From NCBI GenBank assembly GCA_017938795.1, contig JAGBAV010000121.1, positions 1 through 43,783 on the forward strand: a stretch of 43,783 bases of DNA. The letters run 5' to 3'. The DNA comes from Clostridia bacterium (GTDB taxonomy: Bacteria > Bacillota > Clostridia > Christensenellales > Aristaeellaceae). Made by a program: the position numbers and the translations under genes. Position 1 is the stretch's first letter. Each line of letters opens with the position of its first letter. Below are positions 1-8,482 of this stretch, piece by piece. The notes under the pieces were generated by a model, which searched no databases, was not told the origin of the DNA, and saw only the letters and a program-made list of their open reading frames with translations.

Positions 1-2
1 AC

Positions 3-1001
3 CAGCTGCTCGTCGAGATGGACGGCTTTGCCGTCAATGAGGGCGTCATTGTGCTGGCGGCGACCAACCGCAAGGATATTCTGGATCCCGCGCTGCTGCG
101 CGCCGGCCGCTTTGACCGCCAGATCACCGTCAATTACCCCGACATCAAGGGCCGCGAGGCGATCCTGCGCGTTCATGCCAAGGATAAGCCGCTGGCGGAC
201 GATGTTGATCTGGCCAATGTGGCCAAGCGCACGCCGTATTTCGCCGGCGCCGATCTGGAGAATATCATGAATGAGGCGGCGATCCTCTGCGCGCGCGAGG
301 GCAAGGAGAAGATCACCGCGGCGCATCTCAATGATGCGATTGAGCGGGTGCAGATGGGCCCGGAGAAGAAGAGTCATGTTGTCACCGATGAGGATAAGCG
401 CCTTGTCGCCTGCCATGAGGCCGGCCATGCGATCGTGGGCGAGCTGCTGGAGGGATGCGACGACGTGCATCTGGTGACGATCATGCCGCGCGGCTCCAGC
501 GGCGGCCACACGCTGCTGCTGCCGGAGAAGGAGAGCGATTTCACCACACGCAGGCAGCTGCTTGACTATGTGGCGATGGCGCTTGGCGGCTATGCAGCGG
601 AGTGCGTTGTGCTGGGCGAGGTATCTACGGGTGCGGGCAGCGACCTGCAGCGCGCGACGGATATCTGCCGCAGGATGGTCACGCAGTACGGTATGAGCGA
701 CGATATGGGCCCGATCTATCTGGCCGGCGCGCATGACGAGGTCTTCCTCGGTCGCGACTATGGCCAGCAGGCCCGCGCCTACAGCGAGGATGTCGCCGCG
801 CGCGTGGATGCTGAGGTCCAGCGCAAGATGAATGATGCGCTGAACAGGGCGAAGCAGCTCCTCACCGAGAACAGGGACAAGCTTGACGGCCTGACCCAGC
901 TGCTGATCGACCGCGAAACGATCGACAGGGCGGCGTTCACCGCGTTCATGCGCGGCGAGCAGCCTGAGACGGAGCCGTCTGCGGAGAATGCTGAATCATA
1001 A
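3..1001 (+). CDS. ftsH: ATP-dependent zinc metalloprotease FtsH, 3' part
   Basis: This is the C-terminal 332 residues of FtsH, the membrane-anchored AAA+ protease that degrades misassembled membrane proteins and some regulators; the gene starts upstream of the window. The first visible codons (QLLVEMDGF) lie inside the AAA domain. The second region of homology follows ([20 protein letters not shown]) with its arginine fingers. The M41 protease domain carries the zinc motif HEAGH at bases 414-428 and the third-ligand region [11 protein letters not shown]. The tail is short and acidic, as usual in FtsH. Missing here are the N-terminal membrane segments and the Walker A and B motifs, because of the window edge. 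A GC-rich hairpin follows the stop. The identification is certain. Confidence 0.97.
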   Translation, partial: QLLVEMDGFAVNEGVIVLAATNRKDILDPALLRAGRFDRQITVNYPDIKGREAILRVHAKDKPLADDVDLANVAKRTPYFAGADLENIMNEAAILCAREGKEKITAAHLNDAIERVQMGPEKKSHVVTDEDKRLVACHEAGHAIVGELLEGCDDVHLVTIMPRGSSGGHTLLLPEKESDFTTRRQLLDYVAMALGGYAAECVVLGEVSTGAGSDLQRATDICRRMVTQYGMSDDMGPIYLAGAHDEVFLGRDYGQQARAYSEDVAARVDAEVQRKMNDALNRAKQLLTENRDKLDGLTQLLIDRETIDRAAFTAFMRGEQPETEPSAENAES

Positions 1002-1006
1002 GGGCA

Positions 1007-1045
1007 GGGCGGACGCTGCGCCGGGCAGGCGCCGCGCCGCCCTTT
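1007..1045 (+). terminator. Probable intrinsic terminator after ftsH
   Basis: GGGCGG at 1007-1012 pairs with CCGCCC at 1037-1042. Inside it, CGC/GCG and GCGCC/GGCGC extend the stem to about 14 pairs around a GGGCA loop, with one bulge and one mismatch. Three T residues follow. The short U-tract lowers confidence, but the position just after ftsH fits. Confidence 0.5.
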
Positions 1046-1083
1046 CGCCGTATGATGCGGCGCTGCGGATGGGAGAGACTGGA

Positions 1084-1944
1084 ATGGAAGAGAGGATCAT
1101 GAAGGCGGATCTGCATCTGCATTCGACGGCGTCCGACGGGCTGCTGCCCCCGGCAGGTGTGGCGGCTGCCGCCGCGCAGGCCGGGTATACCCTGATCGCG
1201 CTGACAGACCACGACAGCACGGACGGCGTGAAGGAAGCACGCGCTGCTGGCGAGAAACTCGGCATGCGCGTTCTGACGGGTGTTGAGCTCAGCTGCGGCG
1301 CGCAGAAGGAGATCCATATCCTTGGCTACGGCTTTGATCCGGATCATGGGCCGCTGCGCGAGTTCTGCCGGGAACGGCGTGAGCAGCGGATCAGCAGGAC
1401 GCGCCGGATGACGGAGCTGCTCGCGCAGATGGGCATGCCGGTCTCCTTTGACCGTGTGCAGGAGATCGCGCGCGGCGTCGTCGGCAGGCCTCATGTGGCC
1501 CGCGCGCTGCTGGAGGCCGGGCATGTGAAGTCGGTGAGCGAGGCGTTTGACCGGTATATCTCGCCGGGGAAACCTGCGTATGTCCCGAAAGAGGACGTCC
1601 GCGTGGCAGACGCTGTGCGCCTGATTCATGAGGCGGGCGGCGTTGCCGTGCTGGCGCACCCGATGGAGCTGAAGATGGGTGAGGCGTCGCTTGCCTCGCT
1701 GATCGGCGAATGGAAAGAGCAGGGGCTTGACGGCATTGAGGTCTGGCACCCCAGCGCGCAGAATAACCACGCCGCTTTCCTGCATGCGCTTGCGCTTTGC
1801 GAGGGTATGCTGGTGACCGGCGGCAGCGACTTTCATGGGGCGGATCTGCACGGCGGGCGCATCGGCGACGGGCTGGAGCGCTGGCGTGATGTGCAGGACG
1901 ATGTGCAGCGTCTGCTGGCATGGATCAATCAACGAAAAGAATGA
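1084..1944 (+). CDS. PHP-domain phosphoesterase
   Basis: A 286-residue PHP-domain protein of the TrpH/YciV type, a metal-dependent phosphoesterase family. Characterised members hydrolyse nucleoside 3',5'-bisphosphate or act as 5'-3' exoribonucleases (RNase AM). The start shows the PHP motif DLHLHSTASDG, followed by LTDHDST and GVELSC. Further metal ligands are in GRPHVARAL, LAHP and the C-terminal GGSDFHG. I chose ATG 1084 because GGGAGAG lies six bases upstream; ATG 1099 is an alternative and matches where family members usually begin. It lies 22 bases upstream of the VanW gene and is probably co-transcribed with it. The fold is clear; the substrate is inferred from the family. Confidence 0.85.
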   Translation: MEERIMKADLHLHSTASDGLLPPAGVAAAAAQAGYTLIALTDHDSTDGVKEARAAGEKLGMRVLTGVELSCGAQKEIHILGYGFDPDHGPLREFCRERREQRISRTRRMTELLAQMGMPVSFDRVQEIARGVVGRPHVARALLEAGHVKSVSEAFDRYISPGKPAYVPKEDVRVADAVRLIHEAGGVAVLAHPMELKMGEASLASLIGEWKEQGLDGIEVWHPSAQNNHAAFLHALALCEGMLVTGGSDFHGADLHGGRIGDGLERWRDVQDDVQRLLAWINQRKE

Positions 1945-1966
1945 CGCCGGGAGGCGGGAGGACAGG

Positions 1967-3454
1967 ATGCCGATGATGACGAAGGCGGGCTATACGCCCC
2001 CAAAGGACCAGCCGCCAAAGGCTGAACCTCCGGTCAAAAAGAAAAAGAAGAAGAAAAAGCGCATCAGCGGCGCGGTGATTGCATCGCTTGTGATCCTGCT
2101 TGCGGCTGTGCTGATCGGCGCGGGGACGCTGTATATCTACGCGCAGACGGGTCCCTATGTCAGCGCCTATCTGCCGGGGACGCATCTGGCCGGTTATCAG
2201 CTTGGCGGCGCGACGCGCGAAGATGCGGCGAGGCTGCTGGCCAGCCTGACGCAGGAGAGCGTCGCTGCGTGGCGGTACGATCTCACCTTCGGGGAGAAAA
2301 TGTACAGCATCACGGCGCAGGATGCGAAGCTTGGCGTTGACGAGGCGGCGACGCTTGATCCGCTCTGGGCGCTTGGACGCGAGGGCGGCATGCTCGGAAG
2401 GCTGACGGCAATGATCCGCCTCGCTGCGGAGCCGCAGAACGCCAATCCCGTGATCGTGTATGATATGGAGCCGGTGGATGCACTGCTGGCCACCGTCAAG
2501 GAGGAGATTGACCGCGGACCCGTTGATGCCGGGGTGACCTACACGCCGGATTCCAGCGAGCCGTTTTCCTATACGGACGAAGTCGGGGGGCTTTCGCTTG
2601 ATGTGGCGCCGCTGCGCGCACAGATCGAGCAGGCGCTGATGGCCATGACACCCGGCAGCATGGAGCTGTCGCCGCAGCGCATTGAGCCGGCCGTGACCAA
2701 GGAGCAGCTGGAGGCGGCCTGCGTGCTGCGCGCACGCGTCCGGATGACGGCAGCGGCGGACGAGGCAGCGGCGGCAAATATCGCGCTGGCCGCCGGGAAG
2801 CTGAACGGTCTGACGCTTGCCCCGGGCGAGGCGCTGTCCTTCAATGAGACGGTCGGCGCGCGCACAGCGGAGGCCGGTTATCTGGACGCCGCGGAGGAGG
2901 CCTATGGCGCTGGCGTATCCGGCGTGGGCGGCGGCGTGTGCGCCGTGTCAACCGCACTGTACAGGGCGGCGCTCATGGCGGGTCTCGATATCCGCGCGCG
3001 CAGCGCGGCTGTGCGCCCCGTGTCCTACTGTGAGATGGGGCAGGAGGCCGCTGTCTCCGGGCAGGGGCTTGACCTTGTCATTGCAAACAATACGATAACG
3101 CCGGTGTATCTGAACGCAGCGGTCTATCCGTCCGATGAGGAAGGAACTGAGGGCGTCGTTGTCGAAGTAGAATGGATCGGGGCTCCGCTTGAGAGCACCT
3201 ATATCCTGCGCACACAGGCGCTGGAGACAGACGTCATCGAGGAGCCGGTGTATGTGCGCGACCGTGAAGGGCGCTATGCGAAGTACACCGACGAGAAGGT
3301 GCCCGCAGGCGACGGCGAGCCGGGCTTCTCCGCGCTGGTGGAGCGCGTGACGCTTGACGCGCTGGGGCAGGAGATCGGCAGCGAGACGATTTCCGAGGAT
3401 ATCTATGAGGCTGTTGCGCCGGTGATCTATGTCGGCGTTCAGGAGAGAGAATAA
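1967..3454 (+). CDS. Membrane-anchored VanW-family protein
   Basis: A 495-residue protein with a short cytoplasmic head ending in an unusually long lysine run (KKKKKKKKR), one transmembrane helix at about residues 42-66 and a large extracellular part. The first external region resembles the peptidoglycan-binding-like module often placed before VanW domains (AGYQLGGATREDAARLL). The VanW domain itself shows LAPGEALSFNETVG and GVGGGVCAVSTALYRAAL. VanW was named from vancomycin-resistance clusters, but its biochemical role is unknown, and most copies in Clostridia are not linked to resistance; no van genes are nearby. ATG 1967 is preferred because a GGGAGG site lies about five bases upstream. No C-terminal G5 domain is visible, though many relatives have one. 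Confidence 0.85.
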   Translation: MPMMTKAGYTPPKDQPPKAEPPVKKKKKKKKRISGAVIASLVILLAAVLIGAGTLYIYAQTGPYVSAYLPGTHLAGYQLGGATREDAARLLASLTQESVAAWRYDLTFGEKMYSITAQDAKLGVDEAATLDPLWALGREGGMLGRLTAMIRLAAEPQNANPVIVYDMEPVDALLATVKEEIDRGPVDAGVTYTPDSSEPFSYTDEVGGLSLDVAPLRAQIEQALMAMTPGSMELSPQRIEPAVTKEQLEAACVLRARVRMTAAADEAAAANIALAAGKLNGLTLAPGEALSFNETVGARTAEAGYLDAAEEAYGAGVSGVGGGVCAVSTALYRAALMAGLDIRARSAAVRPVSYCEMGQEAAVSGQGLDLVIANNTITPVYLNAAVYPSDEEGTEGVVVEVEWIGAPLESTYILRTQALETDVIEEPVYVRDREGRYAKYTDEKVPAGDGEPGFSALVERVTLDALGQEIGSETISEDIYEAVAPVIYVGVQERE

Positions 3455-3474
3455 TCAACATGGAGGATCATCAT

Positions 3475-3858
3475 ATGGATAAGATTTGCTTCAAGACGGC
3501 GAAGGGCCCCGCGGCTGTCGGCCCGTATTCCACCGCTGTGATCTACGGCGACACCATCTATCTCAGCGGCATGATCGGCATCGATCCGGCTGTGCAGAAG
3601 CCTGTTGAGGGCGGCACCATGGCGCAGGCGAAGCAGGTGTTTGAGAACCTGATCACCGTGCTGGGCGAGCTTGGCGCGTCGATGGACGATGTGCTCAAGA
3701 CCACGGTTTATCTGACTGATATCGGCGAGTTTGCCGAGGTCAACAAGCTGTATGCCGAGTATTTTGCGCCGAATTTCCCGGCGCGCACCTGCGTGGAGGT
3801 CTCCAGGCTGCCGATGGGCCTGTCCATCGAGGTGGAGTGCATCGTGCGCAAGCCCTGA
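3475..3858 (+). CDS. ridA: RidA family enamine/imine deaminase
   Basis: A 127-residue protein of the YjgF/YER057c/UK114 family. RidA hydrolyses reactive enamines and imines made by pyridoxal-phosphate enzymes such as threonine dehydratase. Family hallmarks are KGPAAVGPYS near the start, YLSGMIG, the central LKTTVYLTDI, and the C-terminal ARTCVEVSRLPMG with the substrate-binding arginine, followed by IEVECI with the conserved glutamate. The start is ATG 3475, eight bases after GGAGG; the ATG at 3460 overlaps that site and would add five residues. In Bacillus the homologue yabJ sits directly after purR, whereas here purR is 27 kb away. The identification is secure. Confidence 0.95.
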   Translation: MDKICFKTAKGPAAVGPYSTAVIYGDTIYLSGMIGIDPAVQKPVEGGTMAQAKQVFENLITVLGELGASMDDVLKTTVYLTDIGEFAEVNKLYAEYFAPNFPARTCVEVSRLPMGLSIEVECIVRKP

Positions 3859-3882
3859 TGACGAAGACAAGAAAGCATGCAA

Positions 3883-3909
3883 CCCGGTGGCCGCTCTGCG
3901 GTCATCGGG
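3883..3909 (+). terminator. Hairpin between ridA and fbp
   Basis: A 12-pair stem with two G-U pairs joins 3883-3894 and 3898-3909 across a TCT loop. Only CTGATTT follows, so it is at best a weak terminator, or a processing or stability hairpin in a readthrough transcript. Confidence 0.35.
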
Positions 3910-3967
3910 CTGATTTGCAGTGCCGGACAGGGGCGCGGATGATTATGAAGAAGGAAGAGTGTTGACG

Positions 3968-5938
3968 ATGAAGGATATGTCGCTGTCATCTCAGGATATC
4001 CGATACCTGCAGCTGCTGCGCAAGGAGTATAAGACGATTCAGGAGGCCTCTGCGGAGGTCGCTCATCTGCAGGCGATCATGCATCTGCCCAAGGGCACGG
4101 AGCATTTTCTCTCCGACCTGCATGGCGAGCATGCGGCGTTCCTGCATATCCTGCATAACGCGAGCGGCGTCATCAAGACCAAGATCAAGGAGCTGTACTG
4201 CGATCTCCTCTCGCGGCATGAGCAGGACATGCTCTGTACGCTGATCTACTATCCGGATGAGAAGCTGGAGATGCTCAAGAAGCAGGGGGTTGTCGACGAC
4301 GAGTGGTATCGCCTGACGATTTACCGGCTGATCGAGGTCTGCAAGATGTGCTCGGTCAAGTACACGCGCAAGCGCGTGCGCGAGGCCATGCCAAAGGCGC
4401 TGGGCGCGCTGATCGAGGAGCTGCTGCTCAACGACGGCACCCCGGACAAGGAGGGCTACTACAAGGCGATCATGCAGTCGATCCTTGAGACGGAACAGGC
4501 GGACAATATGATCATCGCCCTGAGCAGGATGATTCAGGCGCTGGTGATCGACCGCCTGCACATCATCGGCGATATCTTTGACCGCGGCCCGCGTCCGGAC
4601 AAGATCATGGATGCGCTGGAGGCTTATCATCAGGTGGATGTGCAGTGGGGCAACCATGACATCGTCTGGATGGGCGCCGCCGCCCGGTCGGAGACGTGTA
4701 TCGCGCAGGTGATTGTGACCTCGGTCAAGTACGGCAATCTGGAGACGCTGGAGGTCGGCTACGGCATTTCGCTGCGTCCGCTTTCCACGCTGGCCATGAC
4801 CTGCTATGCGGATGATCCGTGCGAGTCCTTCCGCCCGCGCGATAACGGCGAGGAGCTGCATGAAGATGAGATGGAGCTCGCCCGTATGCACAAGGCTGCC
4901 GCCGTGCTGCTCTTCAAGCTGGAGGGCCAGCTGCTGGAACGGCATCCGGAATACGGCATGGCGGAGCGCAGGCTGCTGCACGGCATTGACTTTGAGCGCC
5001 GGACGGTGATGATCGGCGGTCAGGCGTATCCGCTGCGCAGCTGCATGTTCCCGACAATCGACCCGAAGGATCCGTATGCGCTCACCCCGATGGAGCGTGA
5101 GGTAATGGACAAACTCGTTTCCGAGTTTGCCCATTCGGAGAAGCTGCAGCGACACGCGCAGTTCCTCTACAGCGCGGGCGGCATGTATCTGTGCTGCAAC
5201 GGCAATCTGCTTTACCACGGCTGCATCCCGATGAACGAGGACGGCAGCTTCGCGCCCATTCCCGTCAGCAGGACGGGCAGCCTGTGCGGCAAGGCCGCCA
5301 TCGACGCGGCGGATCAGCTGGCGCGGCAGGGTTACTTTGCGCGGCCCGGCAGCGCTGCGCGGCAGGATGGGCAGGACTTCATGTGGTATCTGTGGTGCGG
5401 GCCGAATTCTCCGCTCTTCGGCAAGAGCCGGATGGCGACCTTTGAGCGGTATTTCATCGCGGACAAGGAAACGCACAAGGAGATCAAGAACGCCTATTAC
5501 GCCTATCAGAACGACGAGGAGACGGCCAAGCGCATTCTCGGTGAATTCGGCTTGAATGAGAGCGGCTTTATCATCAACGGTCATGTGCCGGTCAAGCTCG
5601 CGCAGGGCGAGAGCCCGATCCGCGCCGGCGGCAGGCTGCTGGTGATCGACGGCGGCCTCTCCCGCGCTTATCAGAAGGTGACGGGAATCGCGGGCTATAC
5701 GCTGGTGTTCTCCTCGCACGAACTGAGCCTTGTGGCGCATCAGCCGTTTGAGTCGCGCGCGAGCGCTATCTCTGCGGAGCAGGATATCCGCTCCGTACAG
5801 AGCCCTGTGATGCAGATGCCGCGCCGCATCCTCATTGCCGATACGGATGAGGGTCAGGATCTGCGCCGGCGCATCGACGACCTGATGGCGCTGATCTTTG
5901 CTTACCGCAGCGGTACGATCAAGGAGTCGCGCAGCTGA
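3968..5938 (+). CDS. fbp: Fructose-1,6-bisphosphatase class III
   Basis: A 656-residue class III FBPase, close to the 671 residues of the Bacillus enzyme. It removes the 1-phosphate of fructose 1,6-bisphosphate in gluconeogenesis and belongs to the calcineurin-like metallophosphoesterases, unrelated to class I/II enzymes. The metal motifs are visible in order: SDLHGEH (Asp50, His52), GDIFDRG (residues 201-207), WGNHD (residues 228-231) and a late NGHVPVK. ATG 3968 has AAGGAAG ten bases upstream; TTG 3962 is closer to that site and remains possible. A HAD phosphatase follows within 30 bases, suggesting co-transcription. The identification is secure. Confidence 0.95.
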   Translation: MKDMSLSSQDIRYLQLLRKEYKTIQEASAEVAHLQAIMHLPKGTEHFLSDLHGEHAAFLHILHNASGVIKTKIKELYCDLLSRHEQDMLCTLIYYPDEKLEMLKKQGVVDDEWYRLTIYRLIEVCKMCSVKYTRKRVREAMPKALGALIEELLLNDGTPDKEGYYKAIMQSILETEQADNMIIALSRMIQALVIDRLHIIGDIFDRGPRPDKIMDALEAYHQVDVQWGNHDIVWMGAAARSETCIAQVIVTSVKYGNLETLEVGYGISLRPLSTLAMTCYADDPCESFRPRDNGEELHEDEMELARMHKAAAVLLFKLEGQLLERHPEYGMAERRLLHGIDFERRTVMIGGQAYPLRSCMFPTIDPKDPYALTPMEREVMDKLVSEFAHSEKLQRHAQFLYSAGGMYLCCNGNLLYHGCIPMNEDGSFAPIPVSRTGSLCGKAAIDAADQLARQGYFARPGSAARQDGQDFMWYLWCGPNSPLFGKSRMATFERYFIADKETHKEIKNAYYAYQNDEETAKRILGEFGLNESGFIINGHVPVKLAQGESPIRAGGRLLVIDGGLSRAYQKVTGIAGYTLVFSSHELSLVAHQPFESRASAISAEQDIRSVQSPVMQMPRRILIADTDEGQDLRRRIDDLMALIFAYRSGTIKESRS

Positions 5939-5967
5939 GCGGCGGGACGGCAGAAGGAGAGATGCAT

Positions 5968-6672
5968 GTGAACGGATGGATGCAGGCGGGGATGACGATT
6001 CCTGTGCAGGGCTGCATGCCCGGCGCAGGCGCAGGAGAGCGGCCCGTCCTGATCGTGCTGGATCTGGACGGCACGCTGACGGACAGCGCGCAGCTGGGCA
6101 GGCTGCTCTTCAAGCGCGTGTTTTCGCTGCTGGGCTTCGGCGAGATCAGCGACAGCCTCGCGGATTCCTTCAACGGCCCGAGCGCGGACGAGGTCTGTGC
6201 GCGGATGGGCGTGACCGGGGATCAGCGGATCCTGTACGATACGCTGCTTGACGAGGTGGAGGTTGATCTCGTCCGTACAATCGGCGTCGTCTATCCGGGC
6301 GTGCATGAGATGCTTGAGCAGCTCTCTTCGCAGGCGGTGCTGGCGATTCTCACCAATGGTTCGCAGGCGTATTGCAAGGCCTGCCTGTCGCATTACGGCT
6401 TTGCGCCGTATATTGCGCTGCACACGGGCTTTGTGAGCGGCGTGAGCAAGGCAGAGCGCATCGCTATGTGGGAGCGCGAGGTGCATGCGCGCCGCGTGAT
6501 CTGCGTCGGCGACCGGCGCACGGATATTGACAATGCGCGCCTTGCCGGGGCATATGCGATCGGTGTGACCTACGGCATGGGCTCCGCAGAGGAGCTGCAG
6601 GATGCGGACTGCCTCTGCGCCAGCGCGAAGGACGTTGCGCAGGCCTGCATGCGCGTGATCGCCGCGTCTTGA
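5968..6672 (+). CDS. HAD-superfamily phosphatase (Gph/PpaX-like)
   Basis: A 234-residue haloacid-dehalogenase-type hydrolase. Motif I is VLDLDGTLTDS with the nucleophile and acid aspartates, motif II is ILTNGSQ, motif III is the lysine of SKAERI and motif IV is VGDRRTDID. The cap insertion between motifs I and II is helical, as in phosphoglycolate or pyrophosphate phosphatases (Gph, PpaX), but the substrate cannot be read from sequence. GTG 5968 has AGGAG eight bases upstream; ATG 5962 is in the same frame but only about two bases from that site. The roughly 25 residues before motif I are unusually long for the family, so translation may start later. Its stop codon overlaps the promoter of the next gene. 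Confidence 0.82.
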   Translation: MNGWMQAGMTIPVQGCMPGAGAGERPVLIVLDLDGTLTDSAQLGRLLFKRVFSLLGFGEISDSLADSFNGPSADEVCARMGVTGDQRILYDTLLDEVEVDLVRTIGVVYPGVHEMLEQLSSQAVLAILTNGSQAYCKACLSHYGFAPYIALHTGFVSGVSKAERIAMWEREVHARRVICVGDRRTDIDNARLAGAYAIGVTYGMGSAEELQDADCLCASAKDVAQACMRVIAAS

Positions 6673-6697
6673 TTTTCAGGCAGGACAGCGGTACAAT
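6669..6697 (+). promoter_or_regulatory. Sigma-A-type promoter for the UPF0237/UPF0210 operon
   Basis: TTGATT at 6669-6674 and TACAAT at 6692-6697 are separated by exactly 17 bases. The -35 box overlaps the stop codon of the upstream HAD gene. Transcription would begin near 6704 and leave about 70 bases of leader. Confidence 0.75.
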
Positions 6698-6773
6698 AGG
6701 ACATTATCGCGCGGCAGCCCGGTCGGGACGTCCGTGCGTGAACAGCATATCTGAATTTCAGGAGGATACGCCC

Positions 6774-7049
6774 ATGGAAAAGAAGAATACGGCGGTCGTT
6801 ACCGTCGTCGGCAAGGATACGAGGGGAATCATCGCGCGTGTGAGCGCGGCGCTTTCCGCTCACGATGCGAATATTCTGGATATCTCCCAGACGGTGCTTT
6901 CCGGTATGTTCAACATGATCATGATCGTGGATATCTCCCTGAGCCGCTTTGCTCAGCTGGAGGAGGAACTCAGCGCCGTCGGGCAGGAGCTTGGCATCCA
7001 GATCCGCATTCAGCGCAGCGAGATCTTCGACGCGATGCACCGCATCTGA
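6774..7049 (+). CDS. ACT-domain protein, UPF0237 family
   Basis: A 91-residue protein that is essentially one ACT domain (VVTVVGKDTRGIIARVSAALS, then ANILDISQTV). ACT domains bind small ligands, mostly amino acids, and relatives include the glycine-cleavage regulator GcvR. The start is ATG 6774, eight bases after CAGGAGG. UPF0237 genes are commonly found next to UPF0210 genes in Firmicutes, as here with a 25-base gap, so this is probably the ligand-sensing partner of the next protein. The ligand is unknown to me. The family call is strong; the function is open. Confidence 0.9.
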   Translation: MEKKNTAVVTVVGKDTRGIIARVSAALSAHDANILDISQTVLSGMFNMIMIVDISLSRFAQLEEELSAVGQELGIQIRIQRSEIFDAMHRI

Positions 7050-7074
7050 TGGCAGGAGCTGAAGGAGGAACCCC

Positions 7075-8430
7075 ATGATCAATACATCCGAAATCCTGCA
7101 GACAGTGCGGATGATCACCGAGGAGAAGCTCGATATCCGCACAATCACGATGGGTATTTCGCTCTACGAGTGCGCGCATCCCGATGCTAAGGCGCTCTAT
7201 CAGCGCGTCTACGACCGCATCACGAAGCAGGCGGAGCATCTCGTGCGCACGGGCGAGGAGCTCGAGCGCGAGTTCGGTATTCCGATTGTCAATAAGCGCA
7301 TCTCTGTCACCCCCGCCAGCCTTGTGGCGGCGGCCTGCGGCGATCCGGTCGTCGTTGCGCGCGCGATGGACGCGGCGGCCAAGGAGACGGGCGTCAACTA
7401 CATCGGCGGCTATACGGCGCTGGTGCAGAAGGGGATGACCGCATCTGACCGCGCGCTGATTGCCTCCCTCCCGGAGGCGCTCTCCACGACGGAGCGCGTC
7501 TGCTCCTCGGTCAACGTCGCCTCCACCCGCGCCGGCATCGATATGGACGCTGTGCGTCTGTGCGGTCAGGCGATCAAGGATATCGCCGAGGCGACGCGCG
7601 ATCAGGATGCGGCGGGCTGCATGAAGCTTGTCGTATTTGCCAATGCCGTCGAGGATAATCCCTTCATGGCGGGCGCGTTCCATGGCCCGGGCGAAGGGGA
7701 CTGCTGCATCAACGTCGGCATTTCCGGCCCCGGCGTGGTCAAGCGGGCGCTTGAGCGCGAGGCGCAGGGCCAGCCGTTTGACGTTGTCGCGGAGACCATC
7801 AAGAAGACTGCGTTCAAGATCACGCGCGTGGGTCAGCTGATTGCGCGCGAGGCGTCCCAGCGTCTGGGCGTGCCGTTCGGCATTGTCGATCTGTCGCTTG
7901 CGCCGACGCCGGCGATGGGCGATTCCGTCGCGCATATTCTGGAGGAAATGGGTCTGGAGATGTGCGGCTGCCACGGCACGACGGCGGCGCTCGCGCTGCT
8001 CAATGATGCGGTGAAGAAGGGCGGCGTGATGGCGTCCAGCCATGTCGGCGGCCTGTCCGGCGCGTTCATTCCGGTGTCCGAGGATATCGGCATGATCAAC
8101 GCGGCGGCGAAGGGCGCGCTCAGCCTTGAGAAGCTGGAGGCAATGACCTGCGTCTGCTCCGTCGGCCTTGATATGATCGCGGTGCCGGGGGATACGCCGG
8201 CCTCCACGATCGCCGCGATCATCGCGGACGAGGCAGCGATCGGTATGGTCAACAGCAAGACGACCGCCGTGCGCATCATCCCCGCGCCGGGCAAGACGGT
8301 GGGCGACGAGGTGGAGTTCGGCGGCCTGTTCGGCCGTGCGCCGATCATGCGCGTGAGCCCGTATTCCGCGGAGGCGTTCATCGCCCGCGGCGGGCGTATT
8401 CCCGCGCCGCTGCAGAGCCTGAAGAATTAA
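7075..8430 (+). CDS. UPF0210 / DUF711 family protein
   Basis: A 451-residue member of the UPF0210 (DUF711) family, full length, starting at ATG 7075 six bases after AAGGAGG. The N-terminus ([24 protein letters not shown]) and the glycine-rich internal segments ([20 protein letters not shown]) are typical. Structures of the family exist, but no reaction has been firmly assigned as far as I know. It shares an operon with the ACT-domain UPF0237 gene, which suggests ligand control of a metabolic activity. No membrane segment or signal peptide is visible. A hairpin (8444-8464) separates it from pepF. Confidence 0.9.
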   Translation: MINTSEILQTVRMITEEKLDIRTITMGISLYECAHPDAKALYQRVYDRITKQAEHLVRTGEELEREFGIPIVNKRISVTPASLVAAACGDPVVVARAMDAAAKETGVNYIGGYTALVQKGMTASDRALIASLPEALSTTERVCSSVNVASTRAGIDMDAVRLCGQAIKDIAEATRDQDAAGCMKLVVFANAVEDNPFMAGAFHGPGEGDCCINVGISGPGVVKRALEREAQGQPFDVVAETIKKTAFKITRVGQLIAREASQRLGVPFGIVDLSLAPTPAMGDSVAHILEEMGLEMCGCHGTTAALALLNDAVKKGGVMASSHVGGLSGAFIPVSEDIGMINAAAKGALSLEKLEAMTCVCSVGLDMIAVPGDTPASTIAAIIADEAAIGMVNSKTTAVRIIPAPGKTVGDEVEFGGLFGRAPIMRVSPYSAEAFIARGGRIPAPLQSLKN

Positions 8431-8443
8431 TGACTGACGATAC

Positions 8444-8464
8444 CGCCTGCGCAGGCCGCAGGCG
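8444..8464 (+). other. Perfect 8-bp hairpin upstream of pepF
   Basis: CGCCTGCG at 8444-8451 and CGCAGGCG at 8457-8464 flank the loop CAGGC. No T-run follows, and the pepF ribosome binding site starts about seven bases later. It could be an mRNA processing or stability element or a weak terminator; the sequence does not decide. Confidence 0.4.
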
Positions 8465-8482
8465 TCAGAAAGGAAGAGCATC

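Noticed and set aside
1967-3454. VanW as evidence for vancomycin resistance
   Set aside because: No vanH, vanA, vanB, vanX, vanR or vanS-like genes are nearby; VanW-domain proteins are common in sensitive Clostridia.
3439-3882. A - strand frame opposite ridA
   Set aside because: An antisense shadow; ridA has full family motifs and a good ribosome binding site.
3986-5740. A 584-codon - strand open frame opposite fbp
   Set aside because: A shadow of fbp, whose metal motifs fix the + strand as coding.
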